Source of the DNA: CAYVUI01 sp964454745
Lineage (GTDB): Bacteria; Planctomycetota; Phycisphaerae; Sedimentisphaerales; Anaerohalosphaeraceae
NCBI GenBank assembly: GCA_964454745.1
Contig: CAYVUI010000094.1
Coordinates: forward strand, 1 to 17,846
Length of the DNA stretch: 17,846 nt
Reading direction: 5' to 3'
Shown here piece by piece: positions 6,151-14,136 of the stretch (positions are counted from its first letter, which is position 1; each line of letters begins with the position of its first letter). Made by a program: the position numbers and the translations under genes. The notes under the pieces were generated by a model. It searched no databases, was not told the origin of the DNA, and saw only the letters and a list, made by a program, of their open reading frames with translations.

Positions 6151-8058
6151 ATGAGAAAGTTGATAGCGATAGTAAAAAAAATCCTTTCCTTTCAAGAAGC
6201 AAATTATATATTTTATATTGTTATTCTAAGCTTCTTGTTTAATTCTTTAACATATTTATACCTAACTTCAAATAACAATAAAGAAATTCCTTTATCACCA
6301 GATTCCAGAAAATATTTAGATATTGGCATATCAATAAGTAATTGTTCTTCTATTATAGAAAATCCATTATATTATAAAGGAAGAGATTTTAAAGGAAAAG
6401 ATATTGGCCAATTCAACCTACCTGGTTACCCTGTATTGATTTCTTTTTTTAAAGAGAATCTTGAACTTATCGTATTATTTCAGATTCTACTTAATACGTT
6501 TTCTCTATTATTATTATATAACTCACTGAAGAGCAGGTTTACTTCATTACTAGCTTTATGTAATGTATTATGGATAATGATTTATACTGCATGGCCTTGG
6601 CATAATAAAATATTGATAGAAAGTACTACATTGTCTTTCTTAATGATAAGTATCTTTTTTTTAAACAACTATTTAATAAAATATAATTTACGAAATATCA
6701 TTTTCTTTACATTTTCATTTATTATTCTTGTTTATCTTAATAATAGATTCCTTTTCCACTATTTGAGTATAATATCTTTTTGGTTAATATTTTCATATTT
6801 TGAAAAAAGAATAAAAATTAAATTTCTTCTTATCTCAGTTTTAATTTTTATACTTGGTTTATTACCTTGGCATATTAGACAGTATTCGGTTTACAATCAA
6901 CTTGTTTTGTTTTCACCTACAATTACAACTAAAGGTAAAAAACAAGTAAAAAGAGTAGAAAATTATGAATACATAGTAAATAAAAATGAAATTGCATTAT
7001 TGAAATCCTTAAATAATGAATCTCGATTAAATAAAGATAAAGATAAAAAAAATAAAGATAAAGATAAAAAAAATAAAGATAAAGATAGAAAAAATAAAGA
7101 TAAAGATAGAAAAAAAAGAGATTTAACCTATTCAAAAAAAATAGAAACAAATAGGTTTTTATTATTAAAAAAACATTCAAAAAACATTGAATCCCCAAAA
7201 AAATTATGTAATTTAGCTTTTGACACAATTTTCTTATTAGACTTTACGGATAATATTTTCATTTTAGGTAACAACAAAGGTAATTATTATAATATTGACT
7301 ATAAAAAGTATAAAAGTTATAATTTCTTATTCAAGGTGTTAGTGTATAGAAATTCTAAAATATCTGTCGTTATTAATAATAAAATTGGTAGATTTATAAC
7401 AAAATATACAATCTTAAACAATTATATAGATAAAGATAGTCTTAATCTATATCGTAAGACAAAGTTAGTAGCAGATTACCATGTACTAATATCACATTTA
7501 GTAAATAAGAAAGAAAAATTGCTATCAACACCTGAGACATTTTATAATTTTATTAATGATTTCTCATTTGATAAGTATTTAGAATTAATGGATAAAAGAC
7601 CCAAACTATCAAAATTTGAGATTTACTGGAGAAGGTTTGTTTATCATTTTTCAGTGATTTTTACTGATTTCACTTTTAGACCAGGTAATTTTGCTAATCG
7701 AATTTATTTTCCTGCAAAATATGAACATATAATAAGAGTATTATTAGATGTTTCCTTTCTTACACCCATGTTTTTGCTTTCATTTTACTCTTTTTTCATT
7801 GCTATTAAAAAAAGAGATGTATTTATTTTAACATTAATTTTCCTTGTATTAACTCATATATTACTTCATACTTATTTCGTTTATAAACCAAGGTATAGAG
7901 TTACAATTCTACCTGCATGGTTCATTGTAGGTTGGTATTCTATTAATAATATTGTTAATTATATGAAAAATCACAATAATACTGATGGAAAAAAATTTAT
8001 TAAAATATTTCAGAAAAGAGGGAAATCTAATAATTTAAAAAAATTGGATAATAAATGA
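6151..8058 (+). CDS. GT-C integral-membrane glycosyltransferase (GT39/PMT_2-like) with large insertion
   Basis: A 635-residue polytopic protein. About seven N-terminal membrane helices (roughly 18-38, 104-124, 130-148, 155-173, 181-198, 201-217, 223-241) and three C-terminal ones (about 535-615) flank a long hydrophilic region. PLSPDSRKYLDIG (47-59) carries the acidic residue of the first external loop (D51) typical of PMT/ArnT-like enzymes. NLPGYP (89-94), LPWHIRQY (238-245) and KPRYRVTILPAW near the C-terminus are also family signatures. Such enzymes use polyprenyl-phosphate sugars on the outer face of the membrane. The region about 246-530 is much larger than usual and includes four NKDKD(K/R)K repeats (294-321) in an extremely Lys-rich stretch. 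The start is preceded by an A/T-only leader without a ribosome site. A polymerase or ligase role is a less likely alternative. Codon use is the most AT-rich of the cluster. Confidence 0.7.
   Translation: MRKLIAIVKKILSFQEANYIFYIVILSFLFNSLTYLYLTSNNNKEIPLSPDSRKYLDIGISISNCSSIIENPLYYKGRDFKGKDIGQFNLPGYPVLISFFKENLELIVLFQILLNTFSLLLLYNSLKSRFTSLLALCNVLWIMIYTAWPWHNKILIESTTLSFLMISIFFLNNYLIKYNLRNIIFFTFSFIILVYLNNRFLFHYLSIISFWLIFSYFEKRIKIKFLLISVLIFILGLLPWHIRQYSVYNQLVLFSPTITTKGKKQVKRVENYEYIVNKNEIALLKSLNNESRLNKDKDKKNKDKDKKNKDKDRKNKDKDRKKRDLTYSKKIETNRFLLLKKHSKNIESPKKLCNLAFDTIFLLDFTDNIFILGNNKGNYYNIDYKKYKSYNFLFKVLVYRNSKISVVINNKIGRFITKYTILNNYIDKDSLNLYRKTKLVADYHVLISHLVNKKEKLLSTPETFYNFINDFSFDKYLELMDKRPKLSKFEIYWRRFVYHFSVIFTDFTFRPGNFANRIYFPAKYEHIIRVLLDVSFLTPMFLLSFYSFFIAIKKRDVFILTLIFLVLTHILLHTYFVYKPRYRVTILPAWFIVGWYSINNIVNYMKNHNNTDGKKFIKIFQKRGKSNNLKKLDNK
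7030..7113 (+). repeat. 21-bp in-frame tandem repeat, four copies
   Basis: Four adjacent 21-base units of the form AAT-AAA-GAT-AAA-GAT-ARA-AAA start at 7030, 7051, 7072 and 7093. Units 1-2 have AAA and units 3-4 have AGA at the sixth codon, encoding NKDKDKK twice and NKDKDRK twice. Because 21 is a multiple of three, copy-number change would lengthen or shorten the protein without breaking the frame. The run lies in the large loop of the GT-C protein. Confidence 0.9.
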
Positions 8059-9203
8059 AAGTTGCACATTTTATAAGAAAAAAAGGTCAGTTAAAATCTT
8101 CTTTTATTAATAATCAGATTAGAAATCATTCTGTATTTAAACCATTTATAGTTTTTAAATACAAAGATGTTAGAAAAGGTATTCACATCAATATTCCTAA
8201 TGAAATTGAAACATTAGACTTGAGTAAATATAATAAAAAGGATGTTAACTTTTATTATTTAAAAAAGGTTAGTAATAAGGAATATAGTATTATAGAAGAT
8301 TTTATTAAAGTCAATAATATTTCGATTCTTCATTTCCATTTTGGAAGCGATGCTTTCATTTATTCAGAAATTATTAAAAATACGGGGTTGCCTTCAGTTG
8401 TTTCTTTCTATGGTTATGATTGTTCATCTTATCCAAATGTTCTTTTCGGATATGGTAAGCGATGCTTAAATAATCATGTTTTTAAATATATAGATGCTGT
8501 GCTAGCTATGAGCCCGGATATGAAAAAGGATTTAATTGAAATAGGTTGTCCTGAAAAAAAAGTAATTGTACATTATCATGGTACAGACACTGAAAAATTC
8601 AACATAAGCAGAAAATACGAAGAAAAAGAAAATATCGTCATATTAATACTTGCAAACTTAGTTCCCAAAAAAGGTCATATTTTTTTGTTAAAGAGTATAA
8701 AACACTTGATAGAAATAGGAATAAAAAATATACAATTAAGAATAGTCGGAGAAGGAGTATTAGGAAAAAAATTAAAACATTTTGTTGCTAAAAATTCTCT
8801 GTCAGAATTAGTCAGATTTGCTGGTAGTGTAAAGTATGCTTCAAATGAAATGATTAAAGAATATAAAAATGCTGATATTTTTGTACACCCAAGTGTCGTT
8901 GCTCCAAATGGCGATAAGGAAGGTATCCCAGGTACAATCATAGAAGCCATGGCATCAGGCTTGCCCATAATTTCGACATATCATGCTGGAATTCCATATA
9001 TAATTGAACATGAAAAAAACGGATTATTAGTTCCAGAAAATGACGTATCAGCATTGGCATCTTCTATTGAAGAACTTATTAGAAACAAAGAAAAAAGGAA
9101 GATGCTAGGAAGTAATGGTCAAGAATATGCTCTGAATAATCTTGATTTGAAAGTTAAAGAAAAGGAATTAGAAGAAATATACTTTAAGCTAATTGAAAAA
9201 TAA
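8055..9203 (+). CDS. GT4-family (GT-B) glycosyltransferase
   Basis: A 382-residue retaining glycosyltransferase, normal length. The N-terminal acceptor domain has ILHFHFGSDA (91-100), resembling the HaHFG motif of WcaL/AmsK-type exopolysaccharide transferases, and SFYGYD (117-122). The C-terminal donor domain has LVPKKGH (202-208) and the EX7E motif with E289 and E297 in KEGIPGTIIEAMASG (288-302). It should add a sugar from a nucleotide donor to the growing lipid-linked oligosaccharide at the inner membrane. ATGA overlap couples it to the GT-C gene upstream; 35 bases separate it from the next gene. Donor and linkage cannot be read from sequence. Confidence 0.88.
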   Translation: MKVAHFIRKKGQLKSSFINNQIRNHSVFKPFIVFKYKDVRKGIHINIPNEIETLDLSKYNKKDVNFYYLKKVSNKEYSIIEDFIKVNNISILHFHFGSDAFIYSEIIKNTGLPSVVSFYGYDCSSYPNVLFGYGKRCLNNHVFKYIDAVLAMSPDMKKDLIEIGCPEKKVIVHYHGTDTEKFNISRKYEEKENIVILILANLVPKKGHIFLLKSIKHLIEIGIKNIQLRIVGEGVLGKKLKHFVAKNSLSELVRFAGSVKYASNEMIKEYKNADIFVHPSVVAPNGDKEGIPGTIIEAMASGLPIISTYHAGIPYIIEHEKNGLLVPENDVSALASSIEELIRNKEKRKMLGSNGQEYALNNLDLKVKEKELEEIYFKLIEK

Positions 9204-9238
9204 TATTCTTATGATGAAACAAATTTTTACAAAAAAAA

Positions 9239-10351
9239 ATGAAAACTTACGTTACACAGCCTTTTATGCCTCCTCTTGATGAGTTTATTCCATATCTTGA
9301 AAAAATATGGAAAGATAAAAGAGTAACCAATCAGGGAGACTTTCATAATCAACTTGAGAAAGAAATTGCTGAGTATCTTGGTGTTAACTATGTATCATTA
9401 TGTGCAAATGGTGCTTTAGCACTTGTCATCGCGCTTCAAGCATTAAGAATAACAGGAGAAGTAATTACAACTCCCTATAGTTTTGTAGCTACAAGTCATG
9501 CCTTATGGTGGAACAATATTAATCCGGTTTTTGTTGATATAAAAATTGATGACTGTAATATCGATCCGGAAAAAATTGAAGCAGCAATTACACCAAGAAC
9601 TACTGCGATTTTACCTGTCCATGTATATGGAAATCCTTGTGATGTTGAAAGAATAAAAGAAATTGCAGATATTTACGGCTTGAAAGTAATCTATGATGCT
9701 GCACATGCTTTTGGAGTAAAATTTAAAAACGGAAAGAATTTGTTTGATTTTGGAGATCTGTCTATCCTGAGTTTCCATGGTACAAAACTTTACCATACTT
9801 TCGAAGGTGGAGCTATTATTTCTCACGATGATAAAATTAAAAAAAGAATTGATTTTCTGAAGAATTTCGGATTTTCCGATGAAACTACTGTTGCAGCACC
9901 TGGTATAAATGCAAAAATGAATGAATTTCAAGCAGCTTTTGGCTTATTGCAATTAAAGTATATTGATGAAAATATTAAAAAAAGGAAATATTTGGTTAAT
10001 AAATATATTGAAGGTCTTGAAGGCATTAATGGTATAAAATTTCTTGAATATAAAAGTGATATTAATTATAATTATAGTTATCTGCCAATTTTTATTGATG
10101 AAGCAAATTTTGGACTTTCAAGAGATGAACTTTATTTCAAATTAAAAGAGAATAATATACATGGAAGGAGATATTTTTATCCTTTAATTAGTGAGTTTTC
10201 CACTTATAGAGGTCTTGAATCTTCTAAAACATCAAATTTACCGATTGCAAAAGAAAAATCTCAGCAGGTTTTATGTCTTCCGATTTATCCAGATTTGAAG
10301 CTTAAGACAGTTATGTTCATTTGCAGTCTCATTAGAGATTATAGCAAATAA
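9239..10351 (+). CDS. vioA: VioA-like nucleotide-sugar 4-aminotransferase
   Basis: A 370-residue DegT-family PLP enzyme distinct from the one at 4324. The N-terminus YVTQPFMPPLDEFIPYL (4-20), the run ITTPYSFVATSHALWW (76-91) and PVHVYGNPCDVERI (126-139) match what I recall of VioA, which aminates dTDP-4-keto-6-deoxyglucose to give dTDP-Qui4N (viosamine). The PLP aspartate is D153 in YDAAHAFG (152-159), and the Schiff-base lysine is K183 in SFHGTKLYHTFEGGA (178-192). The rmlA/rmlB genes that would feed it are not in the window. An A9 run lies directly before the ATG, and a short out-of-frame ORF begins at 9211. It abuts the flippase with no spacing. VioA-type function is likely; other C4 aminotransferases of this subgroup are possible. 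Confidence 0.82.
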   Translation: MKTYVTQPFMPPLDEFIPYLEKIWKDKRVTNQGDFHNQLEKEIAEYLGVNYVSLCANGALALVIALQALRITGEVITTPYSFVATSHALWWNNINPVFVDIKIDDCNIDPEKIEAAITPRTTAILPVHVYGNPCDVERIKEIADIYGLKVIYDAAHAFGVKFKNGKNLFDFGDLSILSFHGTKLYHTFEGGAIISHDDKIKKRIDFLKNFGFSDETTVAAPGINAKMNEFQAAFGLLQLKYIDENIKKRKYLVNKYIEGLEGINGIKFLEYKSDINYNYSYLPIFIDEANFGLSRDELYFKLKENNIHGRRYFYPLISEFSTYRGLESSKTSNLPIAKEKSQQVLCLPIYPDLKLKTVMFICSLIRDYSK

Positions 10352-11812
10352 ATGACTCAATCTTTAAAAGAAAAGGCAGTAAAAGGTGTTGCATGGAGTG
10401 CCTTAGACAATTTTGCTAATATCGGCATTCAATTTATTGTCGGTATTATTTTGGCAAGGCTTCTTACGCCAAGAGAATTTGGACTTATCGGAATGCTGAC
10501 AATTTTTATTGCTGTCTCTCAATCTTTTATTGATAGTGGATTTAGCCAGGCATTAATCAGAAAACAAAATGCTCAACAGAAAGATTATTCAACAGTTTTC
10601 TATTTTAATCTGCTGGTAGGTATTGTATTTTATTTGATTTTATTTTTTTCTTCCGGCATAATAGCTGGTTTCTTTGATGAACCTAAATTAGAACTATTAT
10701 TGCAGGTATTAGGTTTTGAATTAATCATCAACGCTTTTACAATTGTTCAAACAGCAAAATTAACTAAAGAAATAAATTTTAAATTACAAACAAAAATAAC
10801 AATTATAGCATCAGTATTATCAGGTGGAATTGGTTTGGGCATGGCGTATGCAGGATTTGGAGTGTGGAGCCTTGTTGGTAAAACTCTGAGTATGAGATTT
10901 TTTCTTTCTGTTTTGCTTTGTCTATGGAATAAATGGAGACCCACTCTTGAATTCAGCAAAGAATCTTTCAAAGAAATGTTCTCATTTGGTAGTAAATTAC
11001 TGGTAAGCGGTTTAATTGATACTACATACAGGAATATTTATAATCTGATAATAGGTAAATATTTTTCTGCAGAGCAACTTGGCTATTATACAAGGGCACA
11101 GCAGTTTCAAAAACTTCCATCCTCCAATTTGAATAGTATTATAAGCAAAGTAACTTTTCCTGTATTGTCAGAAATCCAGGAGGATGACAAAAAACTTAAA
11201 TCAGTATATAAGCAGATAATTAGTAGTACAATGTTAATAACCTTTTTTTTAATGTTATTGATGGCCGCAATTGCAGAACCAATGATCTATACATTAATCG
11301 GAAAAAAATGGTCTCAATCAGTTATTTATTTGCAGTTGCTTTGTTTTGTCGGTATTTTATACCCTCTTCATGCACTTAATTTAGATATTCTGAAAGTTAA
11401 AGGGAGACCAGATCTTTTTTTAAAGCTTGAAATAGTAAAGAAAATAATTGTAATACCGGTTTTATTTATTGGCATATATTATGGCATAATTGCATTAATT
11501 ATAGGAACATTCGTAATTTCAATGTTTGGTTATTATTTAAACAGTTATTATTCAGGAAAGCTGATTAATTATTTTGCAACTGAACAAATAAGAGATATTA
11601 TTCCGTCTTTTCTTGTTGGACTTTTTATATCAGCAATCGTTTATAGCTTTACATTTATTTTGCAGGTTTCTAATTTGATTATGCTGATATTGCAGATTGT
11701 AATTGCAGGGGTTTTATTTATTGGCTTTAATGAATTAATTAAGCAAAAAGAGTATTTGTTTATTAAAGAAAATTTGATTTTATTGATAAATAAGAATAAG
11801 AAGGTAGTATAA
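10352..11812 (+). CDS. wzx: Wzx-type lipid-linked oligosaccharide flippase
   Basis: A 486-residue polytopic protein of the MOP exporter superfamily, WzxC-like branch. The N-terminus KAVKGVAWSALDNFANIGIQ (8-27) and LARLLTPREFGLIGM (34-48) are characteristic, as are the mid-protein segments DSGFSQALIRKQ and ARAQQFQKLP-type GYYTRAQQFQKLP. About twelve hydrophobic helices are spread along its length. It should move the undecaprenyl-linked repeat unit across the inner membrane for polymerisation. The start directly follows the TAA of the aminotransferase, and the stop shares a base with the WbqC gene (TAATG), so expression is coupled on both sides. Its presence indicates a Wzx/Wzy-type assembly, although no Wzy polymerase is visible in the window. 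Confidence 0.88.
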   Translation: MTQSLKEKAVKGVAWSALDNFANIGIQFIVGIILARLLTPREFGLIGMLTIFIAVSQSFIDSGFSQALIRKQNAQQKDYSTVFYFNLLVGIVFYLILFFSSGIIAGFFDEPKLELLLQVLGFELIINAFTIVQTAKLTKEINFKLQTKITIIASVLSGGIGLGMAYAGFGVWSLVGKTLSMRFFLSVLLCLWNKWRPTLEFSKESFKEMFSFGSKLLVSGLIDTTYRNIYNLIIGKYFSAEQLGYYTRAQQFQKLPSSNLNSIISKVTFPVLSEIQEDDKKLKSVYKQIISSTMLITFFLMLLMAAIAEPMIYTLIGKKWSQSVIYLQLLCFVGILYPLHALNLDILKVKGRPDLFLKLEIVKKIIVIPVLFIGIYYGIIALIIGTFVISMFGYYLNSYYSGKLINYFATEQIRDIIPSFLVGLFISAIVYSFTFILQVSNLIMLILQIVIAGVLFIGFNELIKQKEYLFIKENLILLINKNKKVV

Positions 11813-12501
11813 TGACTCTTGCTATTATGCAACCATATTTTTTCCCGTATTTAGGTTATTATGCATTAATTAAGCATTCCGATCATTTTATAATTATTGA
11901 TACTCCTCAATTTATAAGGCACGGGTGGATTGAAAGAAATAGGATTCTTAAACCGAAAGATGGATGGCAGTATATTAAAGTTCCTTTAGAAAAACATAGC
12001 CGTGATACTGCAATAAAAGATATTAAGATTAAAAATACTCAAAATTGGAAAAAGAAAATATTTGCCCAATTAACTCATTATAAGAAGAAAGCCCCATTTT
12101 ATGACAATGTGATTGATTTATTAAAGGATATTTTCAGTTTAGACACAGACTCAATAGTTGAATTAGATAAATATGCTTTAATTAAAACATGTGAATATTT
12201 GGGTATAAATACACCAATATCAGTATTTTCAGAAATGGATTTGAAAATTGACGAACCAAATGCACCGGATGAATGGGCATTAAATATTTCATTAGCTATG
12301 AAAGCAGACAAGTACATTAATCCACCAGGTGGTAAAGAATTTTTTGATAAATCAAAATATGATAAAAATGGAATTGAGTTGGATTTTTTTCATTTGAATT
12401 TAGATAAATACAATCAAAAAAGAGAAAATTTTGAATCAGGTCTTTCAATAATTGATGTAATGATGTTTAATTCTATAGCATTTATTGTTGAACAATTTTA
12501 A
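11812..12501 (+). CDS. WbqC-family protein
   Basis: A 229-residue protein of the WbqC-like family (PF08889), normal length. The start MQPYFFPYLGYYALI (6-20), the following FIIIDTPQF and GWIERNRI, and the downstream NPPGGKEFF are family hallmarks. The family is found repeatedly in O-antigen and other polysaccharide clusters, often near VioA-type aminotransferases. An acyl- or aminoacyl-transfer role on an amino sugar has been considered, but I know of no firm biochemical proof. No membrane segment or signal peptide is seen, so it should be cytoplasmic. Lying after the flippase and before a divergent DegT protein and a methyltransferase, it may belong to a side-group pathway with them (inference). 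Confidence 0.82.
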   Translation: MTLAIMQPYFFPYLGYYALIKHSDHFIIIDTPQFIRHGWIERNRILKPKDGWQYIKVPLEKHSRDTAIKDIKIKNTQNWKKKIFAQLTHYKKKAPFYDNVIDLLKDIFSLDTDSIVELDKYALIKTCEYLGINTPISVFSEMDLKIDEPNAPDEWALNISLAMKADKYINPPGGKEFFDKSKYDKNGIELDFFHLNLDKYNQKRENFESGLSIIDVMMFNSIAFIVEQF

Positions 12502-12512
12502 AGTATATTATT

Positions 12513-13451
12513 ATGATTAAAAAAAATCCCCAAATAAATAATTATTACTTAAATAATTTATGTTTCACTTATAATGCTAGAACGGCATTTTCATTATGCT
12601 TAAAAAATATTTTAAAACGAAATAGTTCAATACTTTTACCATCATATATAGGAGTTACAGACAGGGAAGGTTCCGGTGTGTTAGATCCAATTAATGAAAA
12701 TGGTATTAATTTTGATTTTTATAAAATTAAAAGGGATTTTCAAGTAGATGAAGTTGACTTATACCAAAAATTAGATACAAAATTATTTAAAGCTGTTTTA
12801 ATAATTCATTATTTCGGATTTCTAAACGTTAATATTATAGAATTATCTGAATATTGTAAACTGAATGATGTTTTTCTAATAGAAGATTGTGCTCATGCTT
12901 TTAATTCCAATTATTATGAAAAAAAACTTGGAGAATTTGGAGATTATAGTTTCTTCTCTCTACATAAGTATTTCCCAAGTAATCAAGGAGGGATATTAAA
13001 AACTAATGATAACTTCCGAGTTGAGACAAATATGAATTCAATCAATATTGATGATTTACTTATTTATAATACTAGTAATTTAGATCAAATTGCAATGTCA
13101 CGTATTAATAACTATAATCATTTACTCGTATTATTAAAAGATTGCGATAATTTGGATGTTATTTATCCAGAATTACCAAATGGTGTAGTTCCAATGAACT
13201 TTCCTGTCATTGTTAAAAATAATCAGCGAGAAAAGCTGTATTTTTTTTTAATTGAAAAAGGTATTACAACGTCAGCTTTATACTACAGATTGATAGATAA
13301 TATTAGTAAATTAGAATATAAGGATTCTAATTTCTTATCTAGAAATATTTTGAATTTACCCATTCATCAAGATATTAGAAAATGTGATTTAAAAATTATG
13401 GCTAATGAAATAAAAAGGTTTTTCAATGGAAATAGACACATCTCTTTATGA
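12513..13451 (+). CDS. Short, divergent DegT/DnrJ/EryC1-family PLP protein
   Basis: A 312-residue DegT-fold protein, about 50 residues shorter than the two other family members in this operon. The PLP aspartate D125 is kept in IEDCAHAF (123-130). The likely Schiff-base lysine is K152 in FFSLHKYFPSNQGG (147-160), resembling the SLRK-type active site of a subgroup whose substrates are poorly known rather than the FxTK form of classical sugar aminotransferases. The phosphate-binding region TYNARTAFSL (19-28) also differs from the usual GNGTxAL. It may act on a non-sugar substrate, for example a precursor of an acyl or aminoacyl side group used by the adjacent WbqC protein (inference). It begins 11 bases after WbqC and overlaps the methyltransferase by 26 bases. 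Confidence 0.75.
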   Translation: MIKKNPQINNYYLNNLCFTYNARTAFSLCLKNILKRNSSILLPSYIGVTDREGSGVLDPINENGINFDFYKIKRDFQVDEVDLYQKLDTKLFKAVLIIHYFGFLNVNIIELSEYCKLNDVFLIEDCAHAFNSNYYEKKLGEFGDYSFFSLHKYFPSNQGGILKTNDNFRVETNMNSINIDDLLIYNTSNLDQIAMSRINNYNHLLVLLKDCDNLDVIYPELPNGVVPMNFPVIVKNNQREKLYFFLIEKGITTSALYYRLIDNISKLEYKDSNFLSRNILNLPIHQDIRKCDLKIMANEIKRFFNGNRHISL

Positions 13452-14136
13452 TTATTGGAAAAAAAACTTTTCAAATAAAAATATTATTTCTATTAGTAAT
13501 AACTTGCAAAAGAATATTGCGAGAACAAAAAATGGCTTGCCTATTAGTGATGCTGATTGGAACAGAACTTTAAATTATATTCAAAATATAATTGAATTAA
13601 GGAAACAAGATTCTATTCTTGAATGGTGCTGTGGTAATGGTGTTTTAATTGGAGAATTAGCAGTTAGATGTAAAAAAGCCATTGGAGTAGATTATTCAGT
13701 TGAGTTAATTGAACAACTACATAATAATTACAATAATGTTGAAACTCATATTGAAGATGCATTAGATTATAAAATTTATGCTAACTCTATCAATAAAATA
13801 ATATTATACTTTTCAATTCAGCATTTTAGTGAAAGAGATGCTTTCAAATTGATAATTAAAAGTATAAATGGATTAAAAAAAGGCGGAAAAATGTTTATTG
13901 GTGACATTCCCGATATTGACAATTTATGGAATTATTTGAATAAAGAAGAATATAGGAAGGATTATTTTAATAGACTATTACAAAATAGACCAAAGATTGG
14001 CAATTGGTTTAAAAAGGATTTTTTTTTAGCAATGAACAGTTATTTTGATAATGTAAAATTTAAAATAATCGATCAACCTGACTATCAAATTAATTCTGAT
14101 CATTGTTTTGACTTATTGATTGAAAAAAATGCATAA
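13426..14136 (+). CDS. Class I SAM-dependent methyltransferase
   Basis: A 236-residue Rossmann-fold methyltransferase. Motif I is ILEWCCGNG (64-72), a variant of the usual VLDxGCGxG in which Trp-Cys replaces the middle residues. VDYS (88-91) gives the acidic SAM-ribose contact (D89). IEDALDY, KIILYFSIQHFSER and LKKGGKMFIGD follow as motifs II and III. The first 60 residues form a helical cap with no motif I recognise. It overlaps the DegT gene by 26 bases, so the two are tightly coupled, and its end overlaps the second sulfotransferase by 8. It could methylate a sugar hydroxyl, a carboxylate or a side-group precursor; the sequence does not decide between these. Confidence 0.82.
   Translation: MEIDTSLYDYWKKNFSNKNIISISNNLQKNIARTKNGLPISDADWNRTLNYIQNIIELRKQDSILEWCCGNGVLIGELAVRCKKAIGVDYSVELIEQLHNNYNNVETHIEDALDYKIYANSINKIILYFSIQHFSERDAFKLIIKSINGLKKGGKMFIGDIPDIDNLWNYLNKEEYRKDYFNRLLQNRPKIGNWFKKDFFLAMNSYFDNVKFKIIDQPDYQINSDHCFDLLIEKNA

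Noticed and set aside
6929..7228. A 99-codon minus-strand open frame rich in FYLYLYF
   Set aside because: It is the complement of the Lys/Asp tandem repeat inside the GT-C gene; the pattern is a shadow of the repeat.
6151..8058. Wzy polymerase
   Set aside because: The SPDSRKYL, LPGYP, LPWHIRQY and KPRYR motifs fit PMT_2-like GT-C enzymes better; Wzy proteins lack these.
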